Shown here one piece after another: positions 1 through 9,302 of a DNA stretch of 64,000 nucleotides. Under the pieces are notes generated by a model. It saw only the letters and a program-made list of their open reading frames with translations. It was not told the origin of the DNA and searched no databases. Each line of letters opens with the position of its first letter. Positions within the stretch are counted from its first letter, which is position 1. Where the stretch lies: NCBI RefSeq assembly GCF_017876295.1, contig NZ_JAGINT010000002.1, forward strand, positions 3,100,001-3,164,000, written 5' to 3'. The stretch is from Kribbella aluminosa. Its GTDB lineage: Bacteria > Actinomycetota > Actinomycetes > Propionibacteriales > Kribbellaceae. The translations under genes were made by a program, and so were the position numbers.

Positions 1-6
1 GAAGGG

Positions 7-624
7 TCAGAGTTCGGCGTCGGGCGCGTACTGCGACATCGAGATCTTGGCGGCGTTGAGGAGGTCCTCCTCGGTGGTGGTGCCGGAGGCGCGGACGGCG
101 TCGATCCAGGCGCGGACGCAGTGCTCGTTGTACTTGACGACCTCGGCGGAGTTGGCCATTGCGGTCGGGTCCGCGTCTGCCGGGAGCTCGCCGGTGACGT
201 AGAGCGCGAGGCCTAGCAGGCCGCCGTCCCATCCGGGGCCGACCCAGAGGGCGCCGGCGCCGCCGGGGGCTGGTGCCTCGTCCATCGAGTGTTCGAGTTC
301 GAGATCGGTCGAGACGTCCGCGCCGGGGAGCAGCCGCAGTTCGAGCAGGCTGTTCGGGCCGCCGAAGGTCACCTTGAAGCGCTTCGGGGGATCGCATTCG
401 AGGATCTCGCCGCCGGCGTTGCCCTCCAGCTGGAACGAGCCGCCGACCTGCAGGTCGCCGCTGACCGGCATGAACCAGCGGCGCATCCGCTCCGGGTCCG
501 TCAGGGCGTCCCAGACCTCCGCCGGCTCGGCCCGGTAGGTACGGCGCATCAGCACCGTCACGGTCTCGCCGGTCCGGCTGACCTCGCGCTGGACCGCGTT
601 GAGGTGCTCGAGGATGTCGATCAC
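7..624 (-). CDS. SRPBCC (AHSA1-like) domain protein
   Basis: A 205-residue protein of the START-like SRPBCC superfamily, AHSA1 type. Residues about 25-115 carry the usual beginning (RRTYRAEPAEVWDALTDPE) and the WF and GG positions that follow. These domains bind hydrophobic ligands in a helix-grip cavity; no ligand can be named. The C-terminal 80 residues exceed the usual 140-160 residue length and look like a helical add-on. The GTG start is preceded by a GAGGGAA ribosome-binding site. The gene stands alone, separated by about 80 bases from the SSB-like gene. Cytosolic, since no signal peptide is seen. Confidence 0.85.
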   Translation of the reverse strand: MIDILEHLNAVQREVSRTGETVTVLMRRTYRAEPAEVWDALTDPERMRRWFMPVSGDLQVGGSFQLEGNAGGEILECDPPKRFKVTFGGPNSLLELRLLPGADVSTDLELEHSMDEAPAPGGAGALWVGPGWDGGLLGLALYVTGELPADADPTAMANSAEVVKYNEHCVRAWIDAVRASGTTTEEDLLNAAKISMSQYAPDAEL

Positions 625-680
625 GGGTAGTTCCCTCTTCTGGTCGGCTGCTGGGTAGGTCCCCAGAATGCCGATCAGGG

Positions 681-690
681 CTTATATAAG
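681..690. promoter_or_regulatory. AT-rich perfect palindrome upstream of the SRPBCC gene
   Basis: CTTATATAAG is a 10-base perfect palindrome in otherwise GC-rich DNA, 57 bases upstream of the minus-strand SRPBCC start. On the minus strand TTGACT overlaps its edge and could be a -35 element. A repressor site or promoter core is likely, but no matching -10 is convincing. Confidence 0.35.
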
Positions 691-705
691 TCAACGATGA
701 GATAG

Positions 706-1197
706 TCATGCCGCCTCCGCGGCCGGGTGTTCCGCGGCGAGGGGCAGCGGGGTCGCGGAGAACTCGTCGGGCGGAAACGGCGTGGCGGTCACTTCGGGTG
801 CCTGTCGGGCAGATTCGAACGATTCGGAGCGCGGTGCGTTCTTGCGGAACGCCGCAGTACCGCGACTGAGATCGTGGCCGAGGGAGAAGGCCTCGAGAAT
901 GACGCGGCTGCGTTGTTCGCCGGAGTCGTCTGTCCATTCGTGGGTCCTGAGGCGGCCGGTGACGATGACCGGATGGCCGATCCCGATCGATTCGAAGACG
1001 TTGCGGGCCAGCGCTCGCCAGCACTCGACCGTGTACCAGGTGGTCGGCTTGTCCACGTAGGTGTTCAGGGCCTTCTCGAACTGGCGTGGGGTCGAGGCGA
1101 GCCGGAAGCTGACCTGTGGAGTCTGCCGGAGCTCTTTGAAGTCTGGCTCGCTGCCGATCCTGCCCACGACTGTGATGTAGGTGTCGCCGAGGCTCAT
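706..1197 (-). CDS. Single-stranded DNA-binding-like protein
   Basis: A 163-residue OB-fold protein of the SSB family (start MSLGDTYITVVGRIGSEP). The OB fold covers about residues 1-115, with the SSB-typical WYTVECWRALARNV stretch and VTGRLRTHEW. The tail ends AEHPAAEAA and lacks the acidic DDDIPF tip through which replicative SSB recruits partners, so this is probably the accessory SSB-like protein found next to ettA in actinobacteria (Rv2478c position in M. tuberculosis) and not the replicative ssb of the rpsF-rpsR locus. A longer frame opens upstream to 1341, but the start at 1197 is where homology begins. Divergent from ettA. Confidence 0.85.
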   Translation of the reverse strand: MSLGDTYITVVGRIGSEPDFKELRQTPQVSFRLASTPRQFEKALNTYVDKPTTWYTVECWRALARNVFESIGIGHPVIVTGRLRTHEWTDDSGEQRSRVILEAFSLGHDLSRGTAAFRKNAPRSESFESARQAPEVTATPFPPDEFSATPLPLAAEHPAAEAA

Positions 1198-1327
1198 GGT
1201 GGGTGCCTTCCGTTCGCGGTTGTCGACGGAGAAGGTGCACCGATCGGGGGGTGATCGGGCGGATGATGTTCGGGCCTGTGGACGACCGGTTGGGAAACGG
1301 GTAGGCGGAGCACATAGGCTCTGCGGT

Positions 1328-3010
<1,683 letters not shown>

Positions 3011-3027
3011 GTACGTCGTACCAAAGA

Positions 3028-3060
3028 ACCCCGTCTCCGCCCACCGGAGGCGGGGTCCTT
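3028..3060 (+). terminator. Intrinsic-type terminator after ettA
   Basis: A 12-base-pair stem (ACCCCGTCTCCG with CGGAGGCGGGGT, one G-U pair) with a five-base loop lies 18 bases past the ettA stop and is followed by CCTTT. Confidence 0.8.
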
Positions 3061-3092
3061 TGCGTTGCGGCGGCCAATAGTTATCTCTTGCG

Positions 3093-3120
3093 CTAAGTAT
3101 TCGAGGCACGCAATACTTAG
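3093..3120. promoter_or_regulatory. Inverted-repeat operator before the ArsR gene
   Basis: CTAAGTATT and AATACTTAG form perfect nine-base arms around a ten-base spacer, ending five bases before the ArsR-type start codon. Twelve-two-twelve-like AT-rich palindromes of this kind are typical ArsR/SmtB sites, so autoregulation of the 3125-4592 operon is the natural reading. Confidence 0.7.
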
Positions 3121-3124
3121 TCGC

Positions 3125-3460
3125 ATGGCACAGTATTCGGCGGAGGTCGACGGCGTGTTCGTCGCGCTGGCCGACCCGACGCGGCGTCGGGTGATCCGGC
3201 GGCTGGGGCGCGGGCCGGCAAGCGTGGGGGAGCTCGCGGAGGAGTTTCCGATCACGTTGCCATCGTTCCTGAAGCACGTACGGACGCTGGAGTCGAACGG
3301 ACTGATCCGCACGGTGAAGGTCGGCCGCGTGCGGACCTGCGTACTGAACAGGGAGCGGCTCGCGCTGGTCGACGACTGGCTGGCCGAGCAGCGCCGGACC
3401 TGGGAGGGCCGGACCGACCGATTGGAGCGCTTTGTTATCGATGAAGAGGAGAGCTTGTGA
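3125..3460 (+). CDS. ArsR-family winged-helix regulator
   Basis: A 111-residue ArsR/SmtB-type repressor. The helix-turn-helix lies at about residues 15-75 (VFVALADPTRRRVIRRLG at the start, SFLKHVRTLESNGLI as recognition region). No metal-binding ELCVCDL motif is present, so it is one of the non-metal ArsR proteins that commonly precede an SRPBCC gene. The following gene starts inside its last codons (GTGA overlap), so the two are translationally coupled. The palindrome immediately upstream is a likely autoregulatory site. The start at 3125 is favoured over the in-frame one at 3065, which would overlap the operator. Confidence 0.9.
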   Translation: MAQYSAEVDGVFVALADPTRRRVIRRLGRGPASVGELAEEFPITLPSFLKHVRTLESNGLIRTVKVGRVRTCVLNRERLALVDDWLAEQRRTWEGRTDRLERFVIDEEESL

Positions 3461-3975
3461 GTCTCGGGGAGTTTGATCCGGAGCTTGATCTGGTCGTGGA
3501 GCGGGTCATCCGCGCGCCGCGCCACGCTGTGTGGAGGGCGTGGACCGATCCGGCGCGGTTGGCGCAGTGGTGGGTGCCGGCGCCGGCGGTCTGCCGGGTG
3601 CAGCGGCTGGAGATGCGGCCGGGCGGCGCGATGGTGTCGCAGTACAGCACGGATGGCACCCGGTTCGTCCCGCACCTCGACGCGGTTGTCCTGGCGGCCG
3701 ACGAGTTCGAGCGGATCGCGTTCACGAATGCGATTGCCAGCAGCTGGCGTCCCGCGGATCCGCAGCCGATCGCGGTGACGGTCGAGGTAATTCTCGCTGA
3801 GCATCCGGAGGGTACGGACTACCGGATGATCGCCCGGCACGGCGATCCGGCCAGTCGGAGCCGGCATGCCGAGATCGGGTTCGCCGACGGCTGGGGCACA
3901 GTCACCGGGCAGCTTGCCGCGCTCGTCGAGGGCGTCGGCGCCGAAGCGCCCGCCGGGTTTGAGGGGTCCAGATGA
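3457..3975 (+). CDS. SRPBCC (AHSA1-like) domain protein
   Basis: A 172-residue START-like protein (VERVIRAPRHAVWRAWTDPARLAQWW at the N terminus, with the conserved tryptophans). It is the middle gene of an ArsR-SRPBCC-reductase operon; GTG start overlaps the regulator stop by four bases and its own stop overlaps the next start by four bases. ArsR/AHSA1 pairs are widespread in actinobacteria, where the SRPBCC protein is presumed to bind or process a small hydrophobic molecule. The ligand is unknown. A paralogue in function, though not closely in sequence, is the gene at 7-624. Confidence 0.85.
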   Translation: MSLGEFDPELDLVVERVIRAPRHAVWRAWTDPARLAQWWVPAPAVCRVQRLEMRPGGAMVSQYSTDGTRFVPHLDAVVLAADEFERIAFTNAIASSWRPADPQPIAVTVEVILAEHPEGTDYRMIARHGDPASRSRHAEIGFADGWGTVTGQLAALVEGVGAEAPAGFEGSR

Positions 3976-4592
3976 AGCTTGTACTGACGGAGTTCGTCAC
4001 GCTCGACGGGGTGAGCCAGGGGCCGGGGTCGCCCACTGAGGACACTAGCGGCGGCTTCAACCGGGGTGGCTGGTTGGTGCCGTACATCGATGAGGCTTTC
4101 GTGCGGCAGACCGTCGACTGGCTCGCCTATGCGGACGCCCTGCTCCTAGGGCGGCGCACGTATGACGCTTTCGCTCGCGACTGGCCGCAGATCACCGACC
4201 CGGACGACCCGTTCACCGAGCGGATGAACGCGTTGCCGAAGTACGTTGTGAGCACGACGCTGGCGGAGGGAAGTTGGCGACCGACGACCATCATCAGGGA
4301 CCTGGCGAGTGTCGGAGCGCTCAAGGAGCAGGCGGGCAACGAGATGCAGATCCACGGCAGCGCAAGGCTGGGTAACGCACTGCTGAGGGCAGGGCTGGTC
4401 GATGTGGTCCGGTTGGTGGTTGCGCCAACGGTCATCGGATCCGGAAGAAGGCTGTTCGAGCACTCTGGCGAGGCCGCGGGGCTGCGGCTCACGGCGCAGC
4501 AAGCGACGCCGAGCGGTCTCCTCGTGCTCGAGTACGAGAGCGTCGGCGCCGCTGCCGTCGGGGAGTACGAAGGCGTCAGTCAGTTTGTGTGA
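3972..4592 (+). CDS. Dihydrofolate-reductase-like (RibD C-terminal) protein
   Basis: A 206-residue protein of the RibD C-terminal/dihydrofolate reductase-like family. Visible features are the opening KLVLTEFVTLDGVSQGPGSP, the LLLGRRTYDAF motif, DPDDPFTERMNALPKYVVSTTL, and the C-terminal VVRLVVAPTVIGSGRRLFE, which form the NADPH-binding fold of this family. These stand-alone proteins are probable NAD(P)H-dependent reductases of unknown substrate; they are not true folate or riboflavin enzymes. The ATG overlaps the SRPBCC stop (ATGA). Its 3' end overlaps the convergent phosphotransferase gene by 17 bases. Confidence 0.85.
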   Translation: MKLVLTEFVTLDGVSQGPGSPTEDTSGGFNRGGWLVPYIDEAFVRQTVDWLAYADALLLGRRTYDAFARDWPQITDPDDPFTERMNALPKYVVSTTLAEGSWRPTTIIRDLASVGALKEQAGNEMQIHGSARLGNALLRAGLVDVVRLVVAPTVIGSGRRLFEHSGEAAGLRLTAQQATPSGLLVLEYESVGAAAVGEYEGVSQFV

Positions 4593-5484
4593 CGTGGTCG
4601 GCCAGGACGGCTTCGACGATCGGGAGGCTGTCGGTGATCAGGGCCTTCCAGAGCGCCCATCCACGAGCACGCGCCCACGTCGCGTCGTCCTGCCGTACTG
4701 CGTCCCGGAAGGCGGCGCGGGATGATCCGGAGAAGAATCCGTAGGCGATCACCAGGTCGCAGGCCGGGTCGCCGACGCCCGACGTACCGAAGTCGATGAC
4801 CGCGGAGAGCCGGCCGTCGCGGACCAGGAGGTTGCCGGCGGCGATGTCGCCGTGGAACCAGACCGGTGGTCCGTCCCACGACGCGGCGAGTGCGGCGTCC
4901 CAGACCTCGCGGGAGAGATCCGCGTCGATCCTGCCCTTCAGTACGGCAAGGGCGTCGACCGTCTCGTCGTGGTAGTTCTCCAGCGAGGCGCCCCGGTAGA
5001 AGCTGTGTGCGCCGGCGAGCGGGCCGCCGGTCGCGTCGACGCTTTGCAGCCCGCGGACGAACTCCGCGATCTCCCGCGCGAAGGCCTCCAGGTCCGCGAC
5101 CGACTCAGGTGATGCGGTCGTCCCCGAGATCCAGCGACGGATCGCCCATGGGTGCGGGTAGCCCTCGCCCGGTGCGCCCTTCGCGACGGCTGTCGGAATC
5201 TCGACCGGCAGCAGCGGGGCGAGCACCGGCAGCCACTGGTGCTCCTTGTCCACAGCTGCGACGTAGCTCTCGTGCGTAGGCAGCCGGGCGGTCAGGTCCG
5301 GACCCAACCGGTACGTCCGGTTGTCCCAGCCGTCGACCGCGACCGGCGTCACCGGCAGGTCGGCCCATTGCGGGAACTGCTGTGCGATCAGTCGCCGTAC
5401 CAGCGCCGCATCGATACCGGCGCGGCCGTCCTGATGAAGTTCGGTCACGTCCAGCAGATTCGCCGACGACGCCGCCGCCCTCAA
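4576..5484 (-). CDS. Aminoglycoside phosphotransferase (APH) family kinase
   Basis: A 302-residue protein with the APH/choline kinase fold. The catalytic loop HGDIAAGN is at about residue 210 (Asp base and Asn present) and the metal-binding DFG (VIDFGTSGVGDPACDL) at about 229. The family phosphorylates aminoglycosides, macrolides or metabolites; similar chromosomal enzymes are often of unknown substrate, so drug resistance should not be assumed. The TTG start is supported by GGAG eight bases upstream, which lies in the last codons of the preceding MarR gene, so the two are translationally coupled. GTG at 5448 is an alternative start. Confidence 0.85.
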   Translation of the reverse strand: MRAAASSANLLDVTELHQDGRAGIDAALVRRLIAQQFPQWADLPVTPVAVDGWDNRTYRLGPDLTARLPTHESYVAAVDKEHQWLPVLAPLLPVEIPTAVAKGAPGEGYPHPWAIRRWISGTTASPESVADLEAFAREIAEFVRGLQSVDATGGPLAGAHSFYRGASLENYHDETVDALAVLKGRIDADLSREVWDAALAASWDGPPVWFHGDIAAGNLLVRDGRLSAVIDFGTSGVGDPACDLVIAYGFFSGSSRAAFRDAVRQDDATWARARGWALWKALITDSLPIVEAVLADHVTQTD

Positions 5485-5489
5485 TCGCT

Positions 5490-5930
5490 TTAGCTCCTGG
5501 CTTCAGCGACCGAGTCGTTCAGGAACGCGGCGATGGTCTCGAGCTCCTCGACGGTGCGCGTCGCCAGTACGCCGGCCAGCCGGTTGCCCTGGTCGGCGTA
5601 CAGCGGCGCGAGCTGCTCGTTGATCGCCTCCAGCGACGGCGTGACGACGACCTTGCGGCGGTCGGCCGGATCGGCCTGGCGGGTGACGAAGCCGTGCGCC
5701 TCGAGCCGGTCGATGACGCCGGTGACGGTGCCGGACGTCAGACCCGTGTGCTCGGTGAGTTGCCGCGGGGTCAGCGGTCCGTACGTCCGCAGCAGCGTCA
5801 TGAACTGGGAGTCGCTCGCGCCGAGCCCGACCTTCGCCGAGATCGCGTGGTTGAACAGCACCACCTCCGCGATCAGCCGGATCATGCGCTGCTGGATCTC
5901 TCCGGTGAGCTCTTCGCGGGAACTTGTCAT
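5490..5930 (-). CDS. MarR-family regulator
   Basis: A 146-residue MarR-type winged-helix protein. Recognition region LTPRQLTEHTGLTSGTVTGV and wing DRLEAHGFVTRQADPADRRK are clear at about residues 50-100. The ATG at 5930 follows a GAGG ribosome-binding site; the in-frame extension to 5990 would run through the operator region. It is divergent from an FAD monooxygenase, with a repeated palindromic element between them, and is co-transcribed with the downstream APH-like kinase. MarR/monooxygenase divergent pairs usually respond to the aromatic substrate of the enzyme. Confidence 0.9.
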   Translation of the reverse strand: MTSSREELTGEIQQRMIRLIAEVVLFNHAISAKVGLGASDSQFMTLLRTYGPLTPRQLTEHTGLTSGTVTGVIDRLEAHGFVTRQADPADRRKVVVTPSLEAINEQLAPLYADQGNRLAGVLATRTVEELETIAAFLNDSVAEARS

Positions 5931-5969
5931 GGTCCGCCTCAGCATAGGGCTTGCATTTCTCTCGGATAT

Positions 5970-6001
5970 CCAAGATACTCGAAGAACCAAGATACTTGAA
6001 G
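5970..6001. promoter_or_regulatory. Two direct copies of a palindromic MarR-type box
   Basis: CCAAGATACTCGAAG (5970-5984) and CCAAGATACTTGAAG (5987-6001) are 15-base copies differing at one base and repeating every 17 bases. Each contains a CAAG/CTTG-type dyad. They lie between the divergent MarR and monooxygenase starts and are the obvious repressor site. Confidence 0.75.
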
Positions 6002-6013
6002 GGACGAGAGAAC

Positions 6014-7381
6014 ATGAAGGTATTGGTCATCGGTGGCGGGACCGGCGGACTCGCGCTGGCGCACGGTCTACTGCGGGCGGGGATCGAGGTGGCGGTGTTC
6101 GAGCGCGACGCGCTGCGCACCGACGGCCTGCACGGCTACCGGGTCGGGATCGACCCGGACGGCAGCCGCGCACTCCATTCGCTGCTGCCGCCGGAGCTGT
6201 ACGACACGTTCGTCGCGACGAAGGCGCGCGACCCGAAGTACTTCAACATGCTCACCGAGGACCTCAAGGAGGTCCTGTCGATGGAGGTTCCGCCGTCGAC
6301 GGAACCGGTCGAGAGCGAGAAGTCGATCAGCCGGATGACGCTCCGCCAGGTGCTGCTGACAGGCCTCGAGGACGTGGTCGAGTTCGGCAAGGAGTTCACC
6401 CGCTTCGAGCAGTACGACGACCACGTGACGGCGTACTTCGCCGACGGGACCGAGGCGACCGGGGACCTGCTGGTTGCCGCCGACGGCTCGGGATCGCGGG
6501 TACGCCGGCAGTACCTGCCGCAGGCGAAGACCGAGGAGACCGGGATCGTGGCGCTCGCGGGGAAGCTGCCGATCACCGACGAGAGCGCGAAGCTGGTGTC
6601 GCCGAAGGTGTTCGAGGGCATCTCGATGATCAACGCACCGCGCGGGCTGTTCTGCATCATCCACGTGATGGAGTTCCAGTGGGACCGCGACGGTCACGTG
6701 AAGCACGGGATCGGCGGCAACACCGAGGAGCTGATCCGGCGCTGGCCGGGGCTGCAGTTCGACAACACCCGCGACTACATCAACTGGGGGCTGTCGGCGA
6801 CCCGGGACAAGCTGCCCGCGAACATCATGGAGCTGACCGGTGACGAGCTGATCAAGGTCGCGCTCGACCTGACGCCCGACTGGCACCCGAACCTGCGCCG
6901 GCTGTTCGAGCTCACCGATCGGAGCACGTGCTTCCCGGTGAACATCTGGACGTCGGTCCCGGTGGAGCCCTGGGAGAGTACGAACGTCACGCTGATCGGC
7001 GACGCGATCCACACGATGACGCCGGGCCGTGGCGTCGGCGCCAACACCGCGCTCCGGGACGCCGTGAACCTCTGCCGCGCGCTGATCGACGTGCGCGACG
7101 GCCGCCGCGAACTGGTCGCGGCTGTGCGTGAGTACGAGACGAAGATGATCGAGTACGGCTTCGACGCCGTGATCAAGTCGCGCGCCCAGATGACCGCCGA
7201 CGACCCGGTCCACAAGCCGGTGATCGGCCGGCTGGCGCTGGCCGGCATGCGTACGGCGCTGCGCACGGTGAATCACGTACCGCCGTTGAAGCGGCGGATG
7301 CGTGACTCGATGCTGGCCTACCGGGGCGCCGACCGGGACGAGACGGCGCTGGAGATCAGCCCGGCCCCGGCCGGCCGCTGA
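6014..7381 (+). CDS. FAD-dependent aromatic-type monooxygenase
   Basis: A 455-residue group A flavoprotein monooxygenase (p-hydroxybenzoate hydroxylase fold). The dinucleotide-binding GGGTGGLALAHGL is at residues 7-19, a DG-type motif LLVAADGSGSRVRRQ near 157, and the second FAD motif GDAIHTMTPGRGVGANTAL near 335. Such enzymes hydroxylate aromatic rings or polyketide/antibiotic scaffolds using NAD(P)H and O2; the substrate cannot be read from sequence. ATG 6014 is chosen because the longer frame starts upstream of the operator. Divergent from the MarR gene, whose boxes lie directly upstream. Confidence 0.9.
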   Translation: MKVLVIGGGTGGLALAHGLLRAGIEVAVFERDALRTDGLHGYRVGIDPDGSRALHSLLPPELYDTFVATKARDPKYFNMLTEDLKEVLSMEVPPSTEPVESEKSISRMTLRQVLLTGLEDVVEFGKEFTRFEQYDDHVTAYFADGTEATGDLLVAADGSGSRVRRQYLPQAKTEETGIVALAGKLPITDESAKLVSPKVFEGISMINAPRGLFCIIHVMEFQWDRDGHVKHGIGGNTEELIRRWPGLQFDNTRDYINWGLSATRDKLPANIMELTGDELIKVALDLTPDWHPNLRRLFELTDRSTCFPVNIWTSVPVEPWESTNVTLIGDAIHTMTPGRGVGANTALRDAVNLCRALIDVRDGRRELVAAVREYETKMIEYGFDAVIKSRAQMTADDPVHKPVIGRLALAGMRTALRTVNHVPPLKRRMRDSMLAYRGADRDETALEISPAPAGR

Positions 7382-7382
7382 G

Positions 7383-7859
7383 TCAGCGCTGGCCGATGTG
7401 CTCCGAGACGGCGTCGAAGACCCGGCCGACCGCGGCGAAGTCGTCGGGGGTGGCGAGGTCGACCAGGTTCTCCCGGACGCCGTCCACGTGGTACGGCGCT
7501 GCCTGCTCGAGCAGGGCGAAGCCGGCGTCGGTCAACTCGGCCCAGACGCCGCGCTTGTCGCTCGTGCACGACGTACGGCGGACCAGTTCGGCAGCCTCGA
7601 GGCGGCCGACGGTATGGGTCAGGCGCGACCGGCTCTGGTGCAGCCGGTCGGCCAGGTCGGCCATCCGGAGCCGCCGGTCGGGCGCCTCGGAGAGCCGGAC
7701 GAGGATTTCGTAGTCGTTGATCCCCACGCCGAACTGACGAAGGTCGTCATCGAGCTTCGCCATCAGGCGTGCGGTCCCCAGCAGGTAGGCACGCCACGCC
7801 AGCTGCTGCTCGGCGTCGAGCCACCGAGTCCCCCTGTCCATCTCAGTATCCATCGTCAC
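7383..7859 (-). CDS. MarR-family regulator
   Basis: A 158-residue MarR-type regulator; the wHTH is visible at about residues 60-110 (RRLRMADLADRLHQSRSRLTHTV, then KRGVWAELTDAG). It is divergent from the YceI gene across a 135-base region with two related AT-rich boxes. MarR/YceI divergent pairs recur in actinobacteria, where the regulator is expected to control yceI. Start codons at 7859, 7853 and 7841 are all in frame; the first is given, but 7841 (MDRGTRWL) would still contain the whole domain. Its stop lies one base from the stop of the convergent monooxygenase. Confidence 0.9.
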   Translation of the reverse strand: MTMDTEMDRGTRWLDAEQQLAWRAYLLGTARLMAKLDDDLRQFGVGINDYEILVRLSEAPDRRLRMADLADRLHQSRSRLTHTVGRLEAAELVRRTSCTSDKRGVWAELTDAGFALLEQAAPYHVDGVRENLVDLATPDDFAAVGRVFDAVSEHIGQR

Positions 7860-7880
7860 GAGTACAGTGTACCGGGAATG

Positions 7881-7946
7881 TGGTTGACATTTAAACTGTT
7901 ATTGCCTACCGTCGTAGTCATCGGTTGAAGCTTTAACTATTGAACC
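7881..7946. promoter_or_regulatory. MarR/YceI divergent promoter with two related boxes
   Basis: TGGTTGACATTTAAACTGTT (7881-7900) and CGGTTGAAGCTTTAACTATT (7921-7940) share the pattern GGTTGA-TTTAA-CT-TT at 40-base spacing, suggesting two MarR dimers on one face of the helix. TTGACA at 7884-7889 with TACCGT 17 bases later is a possible plus-strand promoter for yceI. Confidence 0.55.
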
Positions 7947-7994
7947 AGGCTGCGTCGCCCCCGACCAGTAGGATCACATTCCCGAGAGGACCTC

Positions 7995-8564
7995 ATGAGC
8001 GACACCACCACCGGCACCCTGACCAGCACGATCCCCGGCCTCGCTGCCGGCACCTATGCCCTCGATGCCGCGCACACCGAGATCGGCTTCACCGTCCGGC
8101 ACCTGATGACCAAGGTCCGCGGCACCTTCGAGGACTTCAGCGGCGAGATCGTCGTCAAGGACACCATCGAGGAGTCCGTGGTGAACGTCTCCGTCGAGCT
8201 GGCCTCCGTCCACACCCGCAACGCGCAGCGCGACGGTCACCTCCGCTCCGGCGACTTCTTCGACGCCGAGAAGAGCCCGAAGATGACCTTCGTCAGCACC
8301 GCCATCAAGGCTGAGGGCGACGACTACGTGCTGGCCGGCGACCTGACTATCAAGGACGTCACCAAGCCGATCGAGCTCGCGGTCGAGTTCCTCGGTGTCG
8401 ACCAGAACGCGTACGGCCAGACCATCATCGGTTTCGAGGGCTCCGCCTCGATCAGCCGCAAGGAGTGGGGCATCGACTTCAACGTCCCGCTGGAGGGCGG
8501 CAAGCTGCTGATCGGTGACAAGGTGGACATCCACCTCGACATCCAGGCTGCCCTGCAGGCCTGA
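7995..8564 (+). CDS. YceI-family lipid-binding protein
   Basis: A 189-residue YceI lipocalin-like protein. The signature start YALDAAHTEIGFTVRHLMTKVRG and the later TGDLTIK-type block (LAGDLTIKDVTKPIELAVEF) are present. YceI barrels bind polyisoprenoid chains. There is no signal peptide, unlike E. coli YceI, which matches the cytosolic actinobacterial form. The ATG follows AGAGGACC. It is a single-gene unit closed by a strong terminator and faces the MarR gene upstream. Confidence 0.9.
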   Translation: MSDTTTGTLTSTIPGLAAGTYALDAAHTEIGFTVRHLMTKVRGTFEDFSGEIVVKDTIEESVVNVSVELASVHTRNAQRDGHLRSGDFFDAEKSPKMTFVSTAIKAEGDDYVLAGDLTIKDVTKPIELAVEFLGVDQNAYGQTIIGFEGSASISRKEWGIDFNVPLEGGKLLIGDKVDIHLDIQAALQA

Positions 8565-8576
8565 TCTTCCCCGGCG

Positions 8577-8601
8577 AACCCCGCACCGGTGGTGCGGGGT
8601 T
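8577..8601. terminator. Bidirectional hairpin between yceI and tetR genes
   Basis: AACCCCGCACC and GGTGCGGGGTT form a perfect 11-base-pair stem with a three-base loop, between two convergent genes. It can serve both strands; the AA/TT ends give a short U tract either way. Confidence 0.8.
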
Positions 8602-8604
8602 CTG

Positions 8605-9204
8605 TCATGCCTGGACCATCCGGTGCGCGAGGTCCGCGTACAGCTTGCCCAGCGCGGCAGGGTTGCCCCGATGAGGCGTGTACCAGCGGGCCACGTCGAT
8701 GGAAAGGGAGAGTACGGCGAGGGTCGTGCCGGGTAGGTCGGCCACGGCGAAGGAACCGTGGGCGACCCCGTCGGTGAGGACCTGCTCGATCTGCGTGGAG
8801 ATGGCGCGGCGGATCGTCGCGACCTCGGCCAGGTGCTCGGGGGAGAGCGCGGCCAGCTCGTACTGCACCACGCGGGCGATGGTGTGGTGTTCCGCGTGCC
8901 AGGCGGTGAAGGCGGCGACGAGGGAGCGCAGCCGGTCCGCGGGGGTTGGCCCGGTGTCCGCTGAACGCAGTACGTCCAAGGCAGCCTTGTGGCCGTACAG
9001 GCTGATCTCGAAGAGCAGGCGCTCCTTGGACGGGTAGTGCACGTACAGCGCGGCGGGGCTCATCCCGGCGCGGGACGCGATGTCGCGGGTCGTCGTCGCC
9101 TGGAAGCCGCGCTCGGCGAACGCGTCGACGGCGCCGGTCAGCAGCCGGCGTGCGGCGGCCGGCTGGACGTGCTCCCAGACCAGGGGGTCGGTGACTGCGG
9201 ACAC
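8605..9204 (-). CDS. TetR-family regulator
   Basis: A 199-residue TetR/AcrR-type repressor. The N-terminal helix-turn-helix is at about residues 18-60 (AVDAFAERGFQATTTRDIASRAG then LYVHYPSKERLL). It is divergent from a beta-oxidation operon and a textbook dyad lies between them, so it most likely represses acyl-CoA dehydrogenase-thiolase-SDR expression and releases on an acyl-CoA. The frame is open to a TTG at 9240, but that start would place the operator inside the gene; GTG 9204 has AAGGTG upstream and is preferred. Confidence 0.9.
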   Translation of the reverse strand: MSAVTDPLVWEHVQPAAARRLLTGAVDAFAERGFQATTTRDIASRAGMSPAALYVHYPSKERLLFEISLYGHKAALDVLRSADTGPTPADRLRSLVAAFTAWHAEHHTIARVVQYELAALSPEHLAEVATIRRAISTQIEQVLTDGVAHGSFAVADLPGTTLAVLSLSIDVARWYTPHRGNPAALGKLYADLAHRMVQA

Positions 9205-9231
9205 GTTGACACCTTGCACCAAACGCGTGAA

Positions 9232-9249
9232 GCTAAGCAAGCGCTTAGC
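9232..9249. promoter_or_regulatory. TetR-type palindromic operator
   Basis: GCTAAGC-AAGC-GCTTAGC: seven-base perfect arms with a four-base centre, between the divergent TetR and acyl-CoA dehydrogenase genes. CTAAGC/GCTTAG dyads are typical for TetR regulators of fatty acid breakdown. Confidence 0.8.
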
Positions 9250-9302
9250 GATGCGGAAAAGTCAAACACAGCGCCATCTGTCTCATGCCTTGGGGAGGCC
9301 CC

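Noticed and set aside
4576..5484. Aminoglycoside resistance gene
   Set aside because: Only the kinase fold is visible; many chromosomal members have other substrates.
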